From an uncultured Sedimentitalea sp. (GTDB taxonomy: Bacteria; Pseudomonadota; Alphaproteobacteria; Rhodobacterales; Rhodobacteraceae), in the NCBI GenBank assembly GCA_947504115.1, contig CANNGH010000001.1, forward strand, positions 1 to 64,000: a stretch of 64,000 nt of DNA, given 5' to 3'. How positions within the stretch are numbered: the first letter of the stretch is position 1; each line of letters begins with the position of its first letter. The position numbers were made by a program, and so were the translations under genes. This document shows, in pieces, positions 36,237-44,082 of this stretch. The notes below the pieces were generated by a model. The model did not search any database, was not told where the DNA came from, and worked only from the letters and a program-made list of their open reading frames with translations.

Positions 36237-37145
36237 ACCGGCAAGATCGCTGATCGGCGCTCCTTGGACAAGGATCGACTGATCTGTCGATATGTCTGGT
36301 TGGCCATGACGGTTTGCGCTGCGATACGGGAATTGAATCAGCCAACCCCGATCAAGCCCGAGTTTTTCAACGGAATGCGCTCTCTTCAGAGCCGCTCCTA
36401 GCGGAGCGGGAGTTCAATGGGCCAACGGCATCGAAGAATCATGGCCCTGATTTTCAAACCGTAGTTTCGACGACGAGAACTTGGAAAGTGCGCGCTCAGC
36501 GGCAGTTTACGTAAGCTAATTGTGCCGAAGTTCCATTCTTGCTCGACAAAAAGTGCCAAGTCACGTTGGATAAGTTCCAACTCTCGCCGGATGTCACACT
36601 TTGCTTGGAAAATTAGCTGAGTTGGCAGGATTCTTAGCTAAGCTGTTGATATACAATTAAACAGCGTATTTGAGGATACGGTATCGATCTCTATAAGAAA
36701 AAATCAGGAATGTGCAGCAGACCGTGCTTCAGGTAAACCGTGGGCTGAGCCTTATCTCCTTCTCCGCGAATTGTGTCAATTGCTGGTGGCAAGCTGGCTC
36801 GGGTAAGGGGCCGGACTGATTGCCATGGAGCGCGAGCAACCTGCTACCCGGTGCATCCACGGGTATGAGTTGCACTATTCGGGGCTTGGCCCTCAGTTGA
36901 CCGATGGCGCTTCTCCAAGCGGTTTGATCTGCCGAGGCTCATGTGAAGGGGTGGTGGAGGCCGTGGTCATCGAACCAGAGCGCGGCACTTGGTCGGCCGA
37001 AATGTCGTCGTGCGGACCAGACCGGCCATTCTGCTACGTCTTGAAAACAGTCAGGCTTGCTTCGCGCCTGGCGCCCATGCTTGCACAGGTCGGGAACCTC
37101 CCCATATTTCCTTCATTACCTCAATTTGAAGTTCGGAAGACCAAT
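36237..37145 (+). other. Gene-poor, lower-GC gap upstream of htpX
   Basis: About 900 bases with no gene I can support; the part from 36450 to 36720 is clearly richer in A and T than the rest of the window. A small stem-loop (CCGCTCCTAGCGGAGCGG at about 36393-36410) is visible. The in-frame reading upstream of htpX from 36825 shows no family features. The stretch looks like acquired or decayed DNA. Confidence 0.5.
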
Positions 37146-38069
37146 ATGGGCTATGTAAAGACAGCGATGCTGATGGCCGCGATGACCGCGCTTTTCATGG
37201 GTGTTGGCTATCTGATCGGCGGATCGGGGGGCGCGGTGATCGCGCTTGTCGTCGCGGCGGCAATGAACGCCTTTACCTGGTGGAACTCGGACCGCATGGT
37301 CCTGCGCATGCACAACGCCCAGCCGGTGCCACAAGGCGATCGGATGGGCCTGCACGCCCTGACCGCCGAGCTTGCGCGCAATGCGAACCTGCCCGCGCCA
37401 TCGGTCTATCTGATCGACACGCCGCAGCCAAATGCCTTTGCCACCGGTCGCAACCCCGCGAACGCGGCAGTCGCGGTAACTTCGGGCCTGCTGCGCAGCC
37501 TGTCTCGAGAGGAACTGGCCGGCGTGATCGCGCACGAGCTGGCACATATCCGCAACCACGACACCGCGATCATGACCGTCACCGCAACCTTCGCGGGGGC
37601 AATTTCGATGCTGGCCAACTTCGCGCTCTTCTTCGGTGGCTCGCGGGAGCGGCTGGGGCTGATCGGCACGCTTTTGATGATGTTCCTTGCGCCGATGGCG
37701 GCGGCGCTGGTGCAAATGGCGATCAGCCGGACGCGGGAATATGCCGCCGACAAGGCCGGGGCCGAGATCTGCGGGCAGCCGCTCTGGCTGGCCTCGGCAT
37801 TGGAGAAGATCGCCATGGGCGCCGCCCGGATCGACAACCACGCTGCCGAGCGCAACCCGGCGACGGCGCATATGTTCATCATCAACCCGCTGCACGCGCA
37901 CAAACACGACAATCTCTTCGCGACGCATCCCGCGACCGAGAACCGCGTGGCCGCGCTTCGCGCGATGGCGGCGCAGCGCGGGCGATCTTCGGGCACCGCC
38001 GGTCAGTTGATATCTGACAGTCGTGTTCCGAATACCGTAAATCGCAGACGAGCCGGGCCTTGGTCCTGA
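37146..38069 (+). CDS. htpX: Membrane zinc metalloprotease HtpX
   Basis: 307 residues starting [20 protein letters not shown]. The metal site is [10 protein letters not shown] (HExxH), with a downstream Glu in [12 protein letters not shown]. Two N-terminal and two central hydrophobic segments are present. HtpX degrades misfolded membrane proteins and is heat-induced in many bacteria. The N-terminus was chosen for its membrane segment; longer in-frame starts lack one. The C-terminal tail after GTAGQ ([20 protein letters not shown]) is a little unusual, yet ends GPWS as in relatives. Confidence 0.93.
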   Translation: MGYVKTAMLMAAMTALFMGVGYLIGGSGGAVIALVVAAAMNAFTWWNSDRMVLRMHNAQPVPQGDRMGLHALTAELARNANLPAPSVYLIDTPQPNAFATGRNPANAAVAVTSGLLRSLSREELAGVIAHELAHIRNHDTAIMTVTATFAGAISMLANFALFFGGSRERLGLIGTLLMMFLAPMAAALVQMAISRTREYAADKAGAEICGQPLWLASALEKIAMGAARIDNHAAERNPATAHMFIINPLHAHKHDNLFATHPATENRVAALRAMAAQRGRSSGTAGQLISDSRVPNTVNRRRAGPWS

Positions 38070-38565
38070 ACAGGAATTTGTCGAGCGAGGTCGATCGAGC
38101 TACCACCGGATTGTGAACTATGGCCGGATTCATCTCTTTTCCGACTGCCTCGGTCTGCAACCGACCCGAACCTGCCTTCCATCAATCGTTCCCTTGCTGC
38201 GGTGCAGCTTTCGCGTTGCGGCCATTCGAACGTTGCGCAGCATCTCGCTTGATCGGATGGCGGCTGTGCGAATTTTCAGTTCATTCTCAGTAGGTGGTTG
38301 AGCAATCGCTTCATGCAGAGCAATCAAGCCAAAGACTGGAAATTATGACTTGCGTAGGAAACCAACCAAGTCTACCCACACCGCGTCAAAATCTGCGCTC
38401 GTGGCAAGTAAGCCCGGCGATGCCGCCGAGGCCGTGCGGACTCATGTTGCGTTCCAGAGCAACCATTTTACCGACTTTATTGCGACGCTGCTACGCGACC
38501 GTTCCGACAGCGCGGTGTGATCTTCAGCCCTTGCGCCTTCGCAATCGGCATTGCGGCTGGGCGGT
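38070..38565 (+). other. Gap without a recognisable gene
   Basis: About 500 bases between htpX and a reverse-strand gene. Only short overlapping reading frames occur, with no ribosome-binding site or family resemblance. No tRNA or terminator stands out. Confidence 0.5.
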
Positions 38566-39492
38566 CTATCGCTCGCCCCTGTTTTCTTTTTTTTGGGGCT
38601 GGGCAAGGCTGAGCAGGTCCTTGACGGCCGCGAACACCGTCAGAACAGCAATTGCGGCCAGCAGGATCGGGCTGGTCAGGATTGTATCCAATAAATCCGG
38701 CCGAATGACCGCATAGCCGTCGAGGCCAAAATACCGTACCCGCATTTCGACGCGACCGGCCTCTGACAGAAAAGACATGATCAAACCCGGCGCGCTACCT
38801 TCGAAGGACGGTGTGATATGGCCGAACATTGTGGCAGGCGCGTTTGCCCGCCAAACTTCGGCAGAGGCACCGCGCGTCAACTTGCCGCTTTTGACCACTT
38901 CCAGCGTCGGGCGAAAGTACGCCGCCGCGAGGCTGGTCTGGCGGGCGTCCCAGGTTCCCGCTTCGAGAAAGTCCTGCGCCCCTGACCCCATGTCCCCACC
39001 GAACTGGATCGCACCGTTGACCACAAGCGCTCCGTGCCGCTGCCATTGCGTCTTCGGCACTACCAGCAAAGCACCGACCGGCATGGCAGGTGCCGTGCCT
39101 GACAGCGCCTCGATCATAAGGCTGTCATCGGGCTGCAGGCGCAGGGCCACACGCGAGTCGGGTGGCCAGTCGAGAACGCGGGTTTCAGGGGTAGAGATTT
39201 CAAAGATTGCGGGCGGACAGATGCCGCTCGTGGTGTCCTGCAAAACGGGGGCCGAGCGTTCGGTGCAGAGCATGGCGCCATTGAGTTGCCAAGCATTGGT
39301 ATCGCCTTTGAAAGTCACCGTCGCGCCGAGGGTCCGCGCCTCGACCAAATAGGTCCGTGTCGCCGTCCCGATAAACGTCGCCGCAAGAAGAAGCACAATC
39401 ACCACAATGGTCAGCACCGTCAGCCAAGGACTGGTAAAAGGGGCCTTGCGCCTTGACAGGTTGAAAGGTCGGCGGATTTGGCGTCTTGTCAA
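38566..39492 (-). CDS. Two-pass membrane protein of unknown function
   Basis: 308 residues from a TTG start with GAAGGAG 7 bases upstream. A basic N-terminus leads to a membrane segment at about residues 23-45 (WLTVLTIVVIVLLLAATFIG). A periplasmic domain of about 220 residues follows, then a second membrane segment at about 268-295, and a short charged tail. I recognise no family. It starts only 4 bases after the exported protein gene at 39497-40216 and is almost surely cotranscribed with it. It is part of a four-gene group with a protease. Confidence 0.7.
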   Translation of the reverse strand: MTRRQIRRPFNLSRRKAPFTSPWLTVLTIVVIVLLLAATFIGTATRTYLVEARTLGATVTFKGDTNAWQLNGAMLCTERSAPVLQDTTSGICPPAIFEISTPETRVLDWPPDSRVALRLQPDDSLMIEALSGTAPAMPVGALLVVPKTQWQRHGALVVNGAIQFGGDMGSGAQDFLEAGTWDARQTSLAAAYFRPTLEVVKSGKLTRGASAEVWRANAPATMFGHITPSFEGSAPGLIMSFLSEAGRVEMRVRYFGLDGYAVIRPDLLDTILTSPILLAAIAVLTVFAAVKDLLSLAQPQKKENRGER

Positions 39493-39496
39493 ATCC

Positions 39497-40216
39497 TTAC
39501 TCCTTCGGGAATACGACCGTAATCTTGTCTTCGGCGGAAGCGCCGCCGGTCTTGACGCGATAGATGCTCACATCCACGTTCCCCGGCTGCGGACGGTCCT
39601 TGATGACGCAAACGGTATCATAGGCGGTGCGGCCCTGAAGATCGACAGGTTCGCATTTGACCGGCGGCGCGTCCTGGCCGACGTAGGCAAAGACGCGGTC
39701 GGCGCGAAAGGAATTGATCAGCAGGGTCAGCTCCGTCAGTGCGGTCGTGTTCCAGAAGGCGACAGTCGCCTCTGTGGTCTGACCGGCCGTGCAATCCCCT
39801 CGGCTGACGCGGATGGCAAGGCCGTTGGCGACGGATTCCGACAACCGCTGTCCGTATTCCGTCGGAAAGGGAACGTCGGGATAGGGAAACTCCGCGGACC
39901 CGCCACGCCAGGCGGCATCTACGTGATAAGTATTGACCGCCTCGTAAAGGCCGTCCGCAGAGACCACACGGACGCAAATCATCTGATCCGCCCATGCCGC
40001 CGGGACATGCGCCCGGAAGTCCACAGGCCCTTCCACCAGTGTCCGGGCCTGCACCCCGACAACGACGGCGCCAGAGATTCGCGCCGCTTTTAGAAGCGCC
40101 TCGTGAAATACTGTCTTCCCTTCCTCAGGATCGTTTGCGAGGCTCAGCGTGGTCTGGGCGATCCCGGCCTGCGGCAGAACAAGGGCGAACAGGAAGAAAC
40201 GAATGAACCGGATCAT
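39497..40216 (-). CDS. Exported protein of unknown function
   Basis: 239 residues with a signal peptide, MIRFIRFFLFALVLPQAGIA-Q. An upstream in-frame ATG at 40240 is also possible. Four Cys remain in the mature protein (MICVRV, RGDCTAG, PVKCEPV, DTVCVIK), suggesting disulfides. The rest is beta-rich with no family I recognise. The 5' end overlaps that of the divergent protease gene by 14 bases if both starts are right. It is followed by the membrane protein gene. Confidence 0.7.
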   Translation of the reverse strand: MIRFIRFFLFALVLPQAGIAQTTLSLANDPEEGKTVFHEALLKAARISGAVVVGVQARTLVEGPVDFRAHVPAAWADQMICVRVVSADGLYEAVNTYHVDAAWRGGSAEFPYPDVPFPTEYGQRLSESVANGLAIRVSRGDCTAGQTTEATVAFWNTTALTELTLLINSFRADRVFAYVGQDAPPVKCEPVDLQGRTAYDTVCVIKDRPQPGNVDVSIYRVKTGGASAEDKITVVFPKE

Positions 40217-41264
40217 GGAAATTTTCTTTTTGAGTTGCATTGGCTTTGGAGGGTACTCCAGCGCAGGCAGCGCGCAAACAGTTTCTGTGCTCAATAGCGA
40301 CCGCGAACATGGATTTGGCTTCATGTTCAACCATGGCGGTGTATGCTATGTCGCGATGCCGCGCCATGTGGCGGGTGAATTTCCCCGCGTCACGCTATCG
40401 ACGGCGGCCCCCGTCGTCAGCGGCACCGGCAATGTCATCACGCCGTTCTGGCCCAGCCTTGATTTGGCGCTGGCTGTCGCGAGTGAGGCGCTGGCCGGCA
40501 GCTGCACGGCCAAGCTTGACGATCTGACACCGTCGCGCCGTGCCCGCAGCGCCAGCACCGCGCAGGTGTTGCGTCTGGCCGACAACGGGGCTGAGGACCG
40601 CATCGCAATTGATATCCAGGACAGGACCTATCTGACCTTCACCGGCCAGATCGCAGCGGGCGAGACCGAAATTGCCCAAGGCACTTCCGGAGCTTTCGCC
40701 TATGTAACGGGAGAGCCGATCGGCATGGCAATCACCTCTGACGATCCCAGCCGGGCGCTGTTCATGCGGTCCGAGGAAATTGCGCTGAACGTTGGGCGTT
40801 TTCTGTCGGAATCCGGTGGGCAGATCGCAGCCAAAGCCACGCCGGAGGAGGCACCGGCGGCCCGCAACACGCTGCCGCTGGCGCTGGTGTCATCCAGCGT
40901 GGCGCCGGTCAGTCCTGAATTCGCGCCGGAAAACATGCTGGGCGGCGGGCAGTTTGTCTTTAGTCCCCGGCCGGATATGGTTTTCGATTTGCGGTTCGAG
41001 CCGGACAAGATCAGGCCTCTGTCGCGACTGCAGATAATTTCTCCGGCCGGTTCCGGCCATGCCTTGCCTAAGAACCTGATTTTGCAAGTGTCCCACAGGG
41101 ACTCTGAAGGCGGTTTCGTCACGGTCAGCCGCAAGCAAATGGGCTCCGACGGCATCTTTGACACCGGCCCCATGGCCCCGCGCAACGTGCGCCGCATCCG
41201 CGTGATCGTGCTGGACGCATGGTCGACCGGCACGATTGTGATCGACCGGATCAGCGCCGAGTAG
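40203..41264 (+). CDS. Exported trypsin-like serine protease with C-terminal beta-sandwich domain
   Basis: 353 residues, start at 40203 behind AGGAAG; the N-terminus MNRIMEIFFLSCIGFGGYSS is a signal peptide. A chymotrypsin-fold triad can be seen: His55 (AMPRHVAG), Asp87 (SLDLALAV) and Ser162 (GTSGAFAY). The order and spacing fit trypsin-like enzymes, though the motifs are diverged and activity is inferred. Residues about 230-353 (VSPEFAPENMLGG to the end) look like a discoidin-type beta-sandwich. Neighbours are exported proteins of unknown role. Confidence 0.65.
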   Translation: MNRIMEIFFLSCIGFGGYSSAGSAQTVSVLNSDREHGFGFMFNHGGVCYVAMPRHVAGEFPRVTLSTAAPVVSGTGNVITPFWPSLDLALAVASEALAGSCTAKLDDLTPSRRARSASTAQVLRLADNGAEDRIAIDIQDRTYLTFTGQIAAGETEIAQGTSGAFAYVTGEPIGMAITSDDPSRALFMRSEEIALNVGRFLSESGGQIAAKATPEEAPAARNTLPLALVSSSVAPVSPEFAPENMLGGGQFVFSPRPDMVFDLRFEPDKIRPLSRLQIISPAGSGHALPKNLILQVSHRDSEGGFVTVSRKQMGSDGIFDTGPMAPRNVRRIRVIVLDAWSTGTIVIDRISAE

Positions 41265-41267
41265 CGG

Positions 41268-41882
41268 TCAGTCGATCAGTTGGATCGTGAACGGCACGGT
41301 GTCAGTGACATTGCTGAGGTTCGCGGTACCAATCAACGACCCCTCGGGCGATATCGTCGCCCGCCCGTTCATGTATCGCGGCGTCAGAAAGACGCCATCG
41401 CTGTTCACTGTGATGAAGCAATCGGATGTGTTATAGGTATTTGCATAGCACGACGAATCCGCCAGATACTCTCCGACACTGATCCGCCAGTAGCCGACCA
41501 TGTCGGCATCGACTGTGCCGGTCCAATTGCGGACAACAACATTACTGAAATCCTTGTCGCTGGTCTTGCTTCCGTCGAAACGGATGCTCAACACGGGCTT
41601 GGTCGCCAAAAAACCTTCCAGCGCGATGCGCTTCACCGTCGGATTGGGCGACAAGAGGCCGTATTCCGTCGCCATACGCACCAGGTCGGCGTCGCCGGAT
41701 TCCATCATGATCTGCATCGCGGCAAGGCTGCGGGCGGGGTCGGGACTGTTCAGAAGTTCCTGATACGGATTCAGATTATTGATCCGCTCATTGATCATGG
41801 CCTCAATTTCCCCCGGTGACAGGGACTGCGCGAAGGCGCCAATGGGAAGTGCAATGGCGAGAGCCGCAGCAAGTCGAAGCAT
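41268..41882 (-). CDS. Exported protein of unknown function
   Basis: 204 residues with signal peptide MLRLAAALAIALPIGAFAQS. The N-terminal half is helical (EIEAMINERINNLNPYQELL, then helices up to about residue 95). The C-terminal half is beta-rich and contains Cys pair SSCYANTYNTSDCF, probably a disulfide. No known family is evident. It converges on the protease gene with only 3 bases between, so the two share a junction. It fits with the neighbouring exported proteins. Confidence 0.7.
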   Translation of the reverse strand: MLRLAAALAIALPIGAFAQSLSPGEIEAMINERINNLNPYQELLNSPDPARSLAAMQIMMESGDADLVRMATEYGLLSPNPTVKRIALEGFLATKPVLSIRFDGSKTSDKDFSNVVVRNWTGTVDADMVGYWRISVGEYLADSSCYANTYNTSDCFITVNSDGVFLTPRYMNGRATISPEGSLIGTANLSNVTDTVPFTIQLID

Positions 41883-42085
41883 AGTAGAATGTCCAGCCTT
41901 TCAATAAATGTGAAATGGTGAGCGGCCAATGCCTTGAATGTTGCCACGCAGGCGGCAATTCAGTCAATTATTAAAATTGGTCGAAGCCGAAAGCTGCACC
42001 GCGAGTTTCCGCGCCGTAGCCACAGCGGACTTGGCGAGCCCACGCCGTCCAGCAAGTCGGACCGCCCAACTTTTAAGTACCGCGA

Positions 42086-42125
42086 TACTGATTGAGACGG
42101 ATTGAACAACCCGTCTCAATCAGTA
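42086..42125 (-). terminator. Perfect inverted repeat at the end of the isoaspartyl peptidase gene
   Basis: TACTGATTGAGACGG and CCGTCTCAATCAGTA are perfect 15-base arms around a 10-base loop. The right arm includes the stop of the peptidase gene. The bases beyond are AT-rich but show no long T-run. It is a terminator or mRNA-protecting structure. Confidence 0.5.
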
Positions 42126-43046
42126 GATTGCTGTTACCGGGCTATCGCCTTCGACGATCCATCCCCGGTACATGCCTTCGCAATTGAACGGCGCTGCGAT
42201 CACCCCATCCCGGTCCACCGCGATGAGCCCCCCGGAGCCGCCGAGAGCCGTTAGATCGATCGTGATTGCGTCTTCGACGGCGCGTTTCAGCGGAGTGCCA
42301 GCAAGACGCATGCGAGCGTCGATCTCATGCGCTAGGCACAGGCGCAGAAAGACCTCGCCGTCGCCAGTGGCCGATACCGCGCAACTGGCGTTGTCGGCGA
42401 ATGTGCCGGCCCCGATCACCGGGCTATCGCCGACACGGCCAGACTGCTTCGCCGTCATGCCGCCGGTCGAGGTCGCAGCGGCAAGGGTGCCGCGGTGGTC
42501 GCGCGCCACCGCCCCGACGGTGCCGTGGCGGCGCGCGGGATCGTCGTCAAGAGTGCCCTCTTGCTCCATTTTCAGGGTTTCGAGCAGGGCGTCATATCGC
42601 TCTTGCGTGAAGAAGTAATCTTCGGCCCGGAACTCAAGTCCGGCCGCGCGCGCGACGGCGAGGGCCCCGTCGCCAATCATCAGCACGTGATTGGTATGTT
42701 CCAGAACGGCGCGGGCTGCGAGGACGGGATTTTTCGGCCCGAAGATACCGGCGACCGCGCCTGCGCTTCGGTCGCGACCGTCCATGACAGCGGCGTCCAT
42801 CTCTTGTGTCCCGTCACGGGTAAAGACGGCGCCCCGCCCCGCGTTGAACAATGGTTCATCCTCAAGCGCGCATACCGCCACCGTCACCGCATCCAATGCG
42901 CTGCCATCCTGCGAGAGCACGGCCTGGCCTGCTTGCAGCACACGGGCCAGGGCGGCATGATACCCGGCTTCGCAGTCGGGTGTCATGCTGTCGCGCGACA
43001 TGACGCCCGCGCCGCCATGGATCGCAAGGCTGAATCGCTGCGCCAT
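42120..43046 (-). CDS. iaaA: Isoaspartyl peptidase / plant-type asparaginase (Ntn hydrolase)
   Basis: 308 residues from the ATG with GGAGG 5 bases upstream; it begins MAQRFSLAIHGGAG. The autocleavage site is HGTVGAVA with the nucleophile Thr176, and the later GDSPVIGAG and TGDGE motifs are intact. These enzymes cleave beta-aspartyl dipeptides and asparagine. Cyanophycinase releases beta-Asp-Arg dipeptides, and this gene is divergent from cphB, so the expected job is final cleavage of the dipeptide to Asp and Arg. Divergence leaves room for shared control. Confidence 0.9.
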   Translation of the reverse strand: MAQRFSLAIHGGAGVMSRDSMTPDCEAGYHAALARVLQAGQAVLSQDGSALDAVTVAVCALEDEPLFNAGRGAVFTRDGTQEMDAAVMDGRDRSAGAVAGIFGPKNPVLAARAVLEHTNHVLMIGDGALAVARAAGLEFRAEDYFFTQERYDALLETLKMEQEGTLDDDPARRHGTVGAVARDHRGTLAAATSTGGMTAKQSGRVGDSPVIGAGTFADNASCAVSATGDGEVFLRLCLAHEIDARMRLAGTPLKRAVEDAITIDLTALGGSGGLIAVDRDGVIAAPFNCEGMYRGWIVEGDSPVTAIY

Positions 43047-43164
43047 CTCTGCCTCCGACATGAAGTACCGTTTCCATTCTACCCGGCAGCCGATGACCAG
43101 GCTGCACATGTGACAAATTGAAATTGCTGTGTCAATTCAATGTGAGCTTTATCAATCGGCAGGC

Positions 43165-43192
43165 TTGGTGCTACAGTAGCACAAATTATACG
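43165..43192 (+). promoter_or_regulatory. Predicted cphB promoter with a perfect palindrome in the spacer
   Basis: TTGGTG at 43165-43170 and TATACG at 43187-43192 are 16 bases apart. Overlapping the -35 box and spacer is GTGCTACAGTAGCAC (43168-43182), a perfect palindrome with a central A. Such placement is typical of repressor operators (for example of the GntR class). A second imperfect inverted repeat, ATTGAA...TTCAAT at 43117-43141, lies between the two divergent genes. Confidence 0.5.
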
Positions 43193-43221
43193 ATCCTCTC
43201 ATGAGGAACGGAGTGAAAAGA

Positions 43222-44082
43222 ATGAGCATACCCACCACGTTTGGCGCCAAGGGTCCGCTCATTGCGATCGGTGGCGCAGAGGACAAGTCGTCCCGCGCAG
43301 ACATATTGCGCCGCGTATTGGCCATGTCGGAAAAAGACGCACCGGTGGTCGGAGTCATCACGACAGCGAGCAGCATACCTGGTCACGTGTTCAATTCGTA
43401 TCGTACCACGTTTTGCGCGATCAGCACAGCCGAGATACTGGACATCCGGATCCGCGACCGCGACGATGCCGCGTCTGAAGACAACGTCGAGATGATCCGG
43501 AGTTGTGACATCATCTTCTTGTCCGGTGGCGATCAGATGCGCCTGACGTACATTCTTGGCGCTACCGCGGCGATGGCGGCGATCCGCACCCGCCATGCTG
43601 AGGGCGGGGTCATTGCCGGAACAAGTGCCGGCGCCGCCTGCCTGTCTCAGACCATGGTCTATGGCGGTTCGGCGGGGGATTCCCTGCGCAAGGGTGCCGT
43701 CAGAATGAGCGCAGGCTTCGGGCTGGTGGGGGGCGTCATCATCGACACCCACTTTCTGGAGCGCGGCCGTTTCTCGCGGCTGATGGAGGTCGGTGCCACC
43801 AATCCCGAATATCTTGGCCTTGGTATCGGCGAAGACTCGGCGGTGCTGTTCGAGGGGAACGTGATACGCGCGTTCGGATCGGGCCACACCATCGTCATCG
43901 ACAGTTCAGAGGTTACCGGATCGAACGTGTTCGACCTCGAAGACGGTGAGGCGGTGAGCGTTCACAATGTCATAATGCACGCGCTGGTCAATGGTTACGG
44001 ATACAACCTGACGGACCGGCGTGTCCTCGGACCCGATGAGCTCCGGGCAAAAAATCTGGAGCATAAGATTGCATATTCTTGA
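43222..44082 (+). CDS. cphB: Cyanophycinase
   Basis: 286 residues from ATG at 43222, which has GGAG 9 bases upstream; ATG at 43201 lacks a site. The nucleophile is Ser135 in AGTSAGA, with LIAIGGAEDK at the N-terminus and LSGGDQMRL ahead of it. The peptidase (family S51) cuts cyanophycin into beta-Asp-Arg dipeptides. Its end overlaps the likely cphA start, so the two are coupled. Full length compared with cyanobacterial CphB. Confidence 0.93.
   Translation: MSIPTTFGAKGPLIAIGGAEDKSSRADILRRVLAMSEKDAPVVGVITTASSIPGHVFNSYRTTFCAISTAEILDIRIRDRDDAASEDNVEMIRSCDIIFLSGGDQMRLTYILGATAAMAAIRTRHAEGGVIAGTSAGAACLSQTMVYGGSAGDSLRKGAVRMSAGFGLVGGVIIDTHFLERGRFSRLMEVGATNPEYLGLGIGEDSAVLFEGNVIRAFGSGHTIVIDSSEVTGSNVFDLEDGEAVSVHNVIMHALVNGYGYNLTDRRVLGPDELRAKNLEHKIAYS

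Noticed and set aside
37040-37078. Sigma-32-like promoter (CTTGAAAA and CCCAT) ahead of htpX
   Set aside because: The two boxes are about 27 bases apart, far beyond the usual 13-17.
36825-37145. Long in-frame extension upstream of HtpX
   Set aside because: It has no family resemblance and would hide the N-terminal membrane segment that HtpX needs; the ATG at 37146 gives the standard protein.
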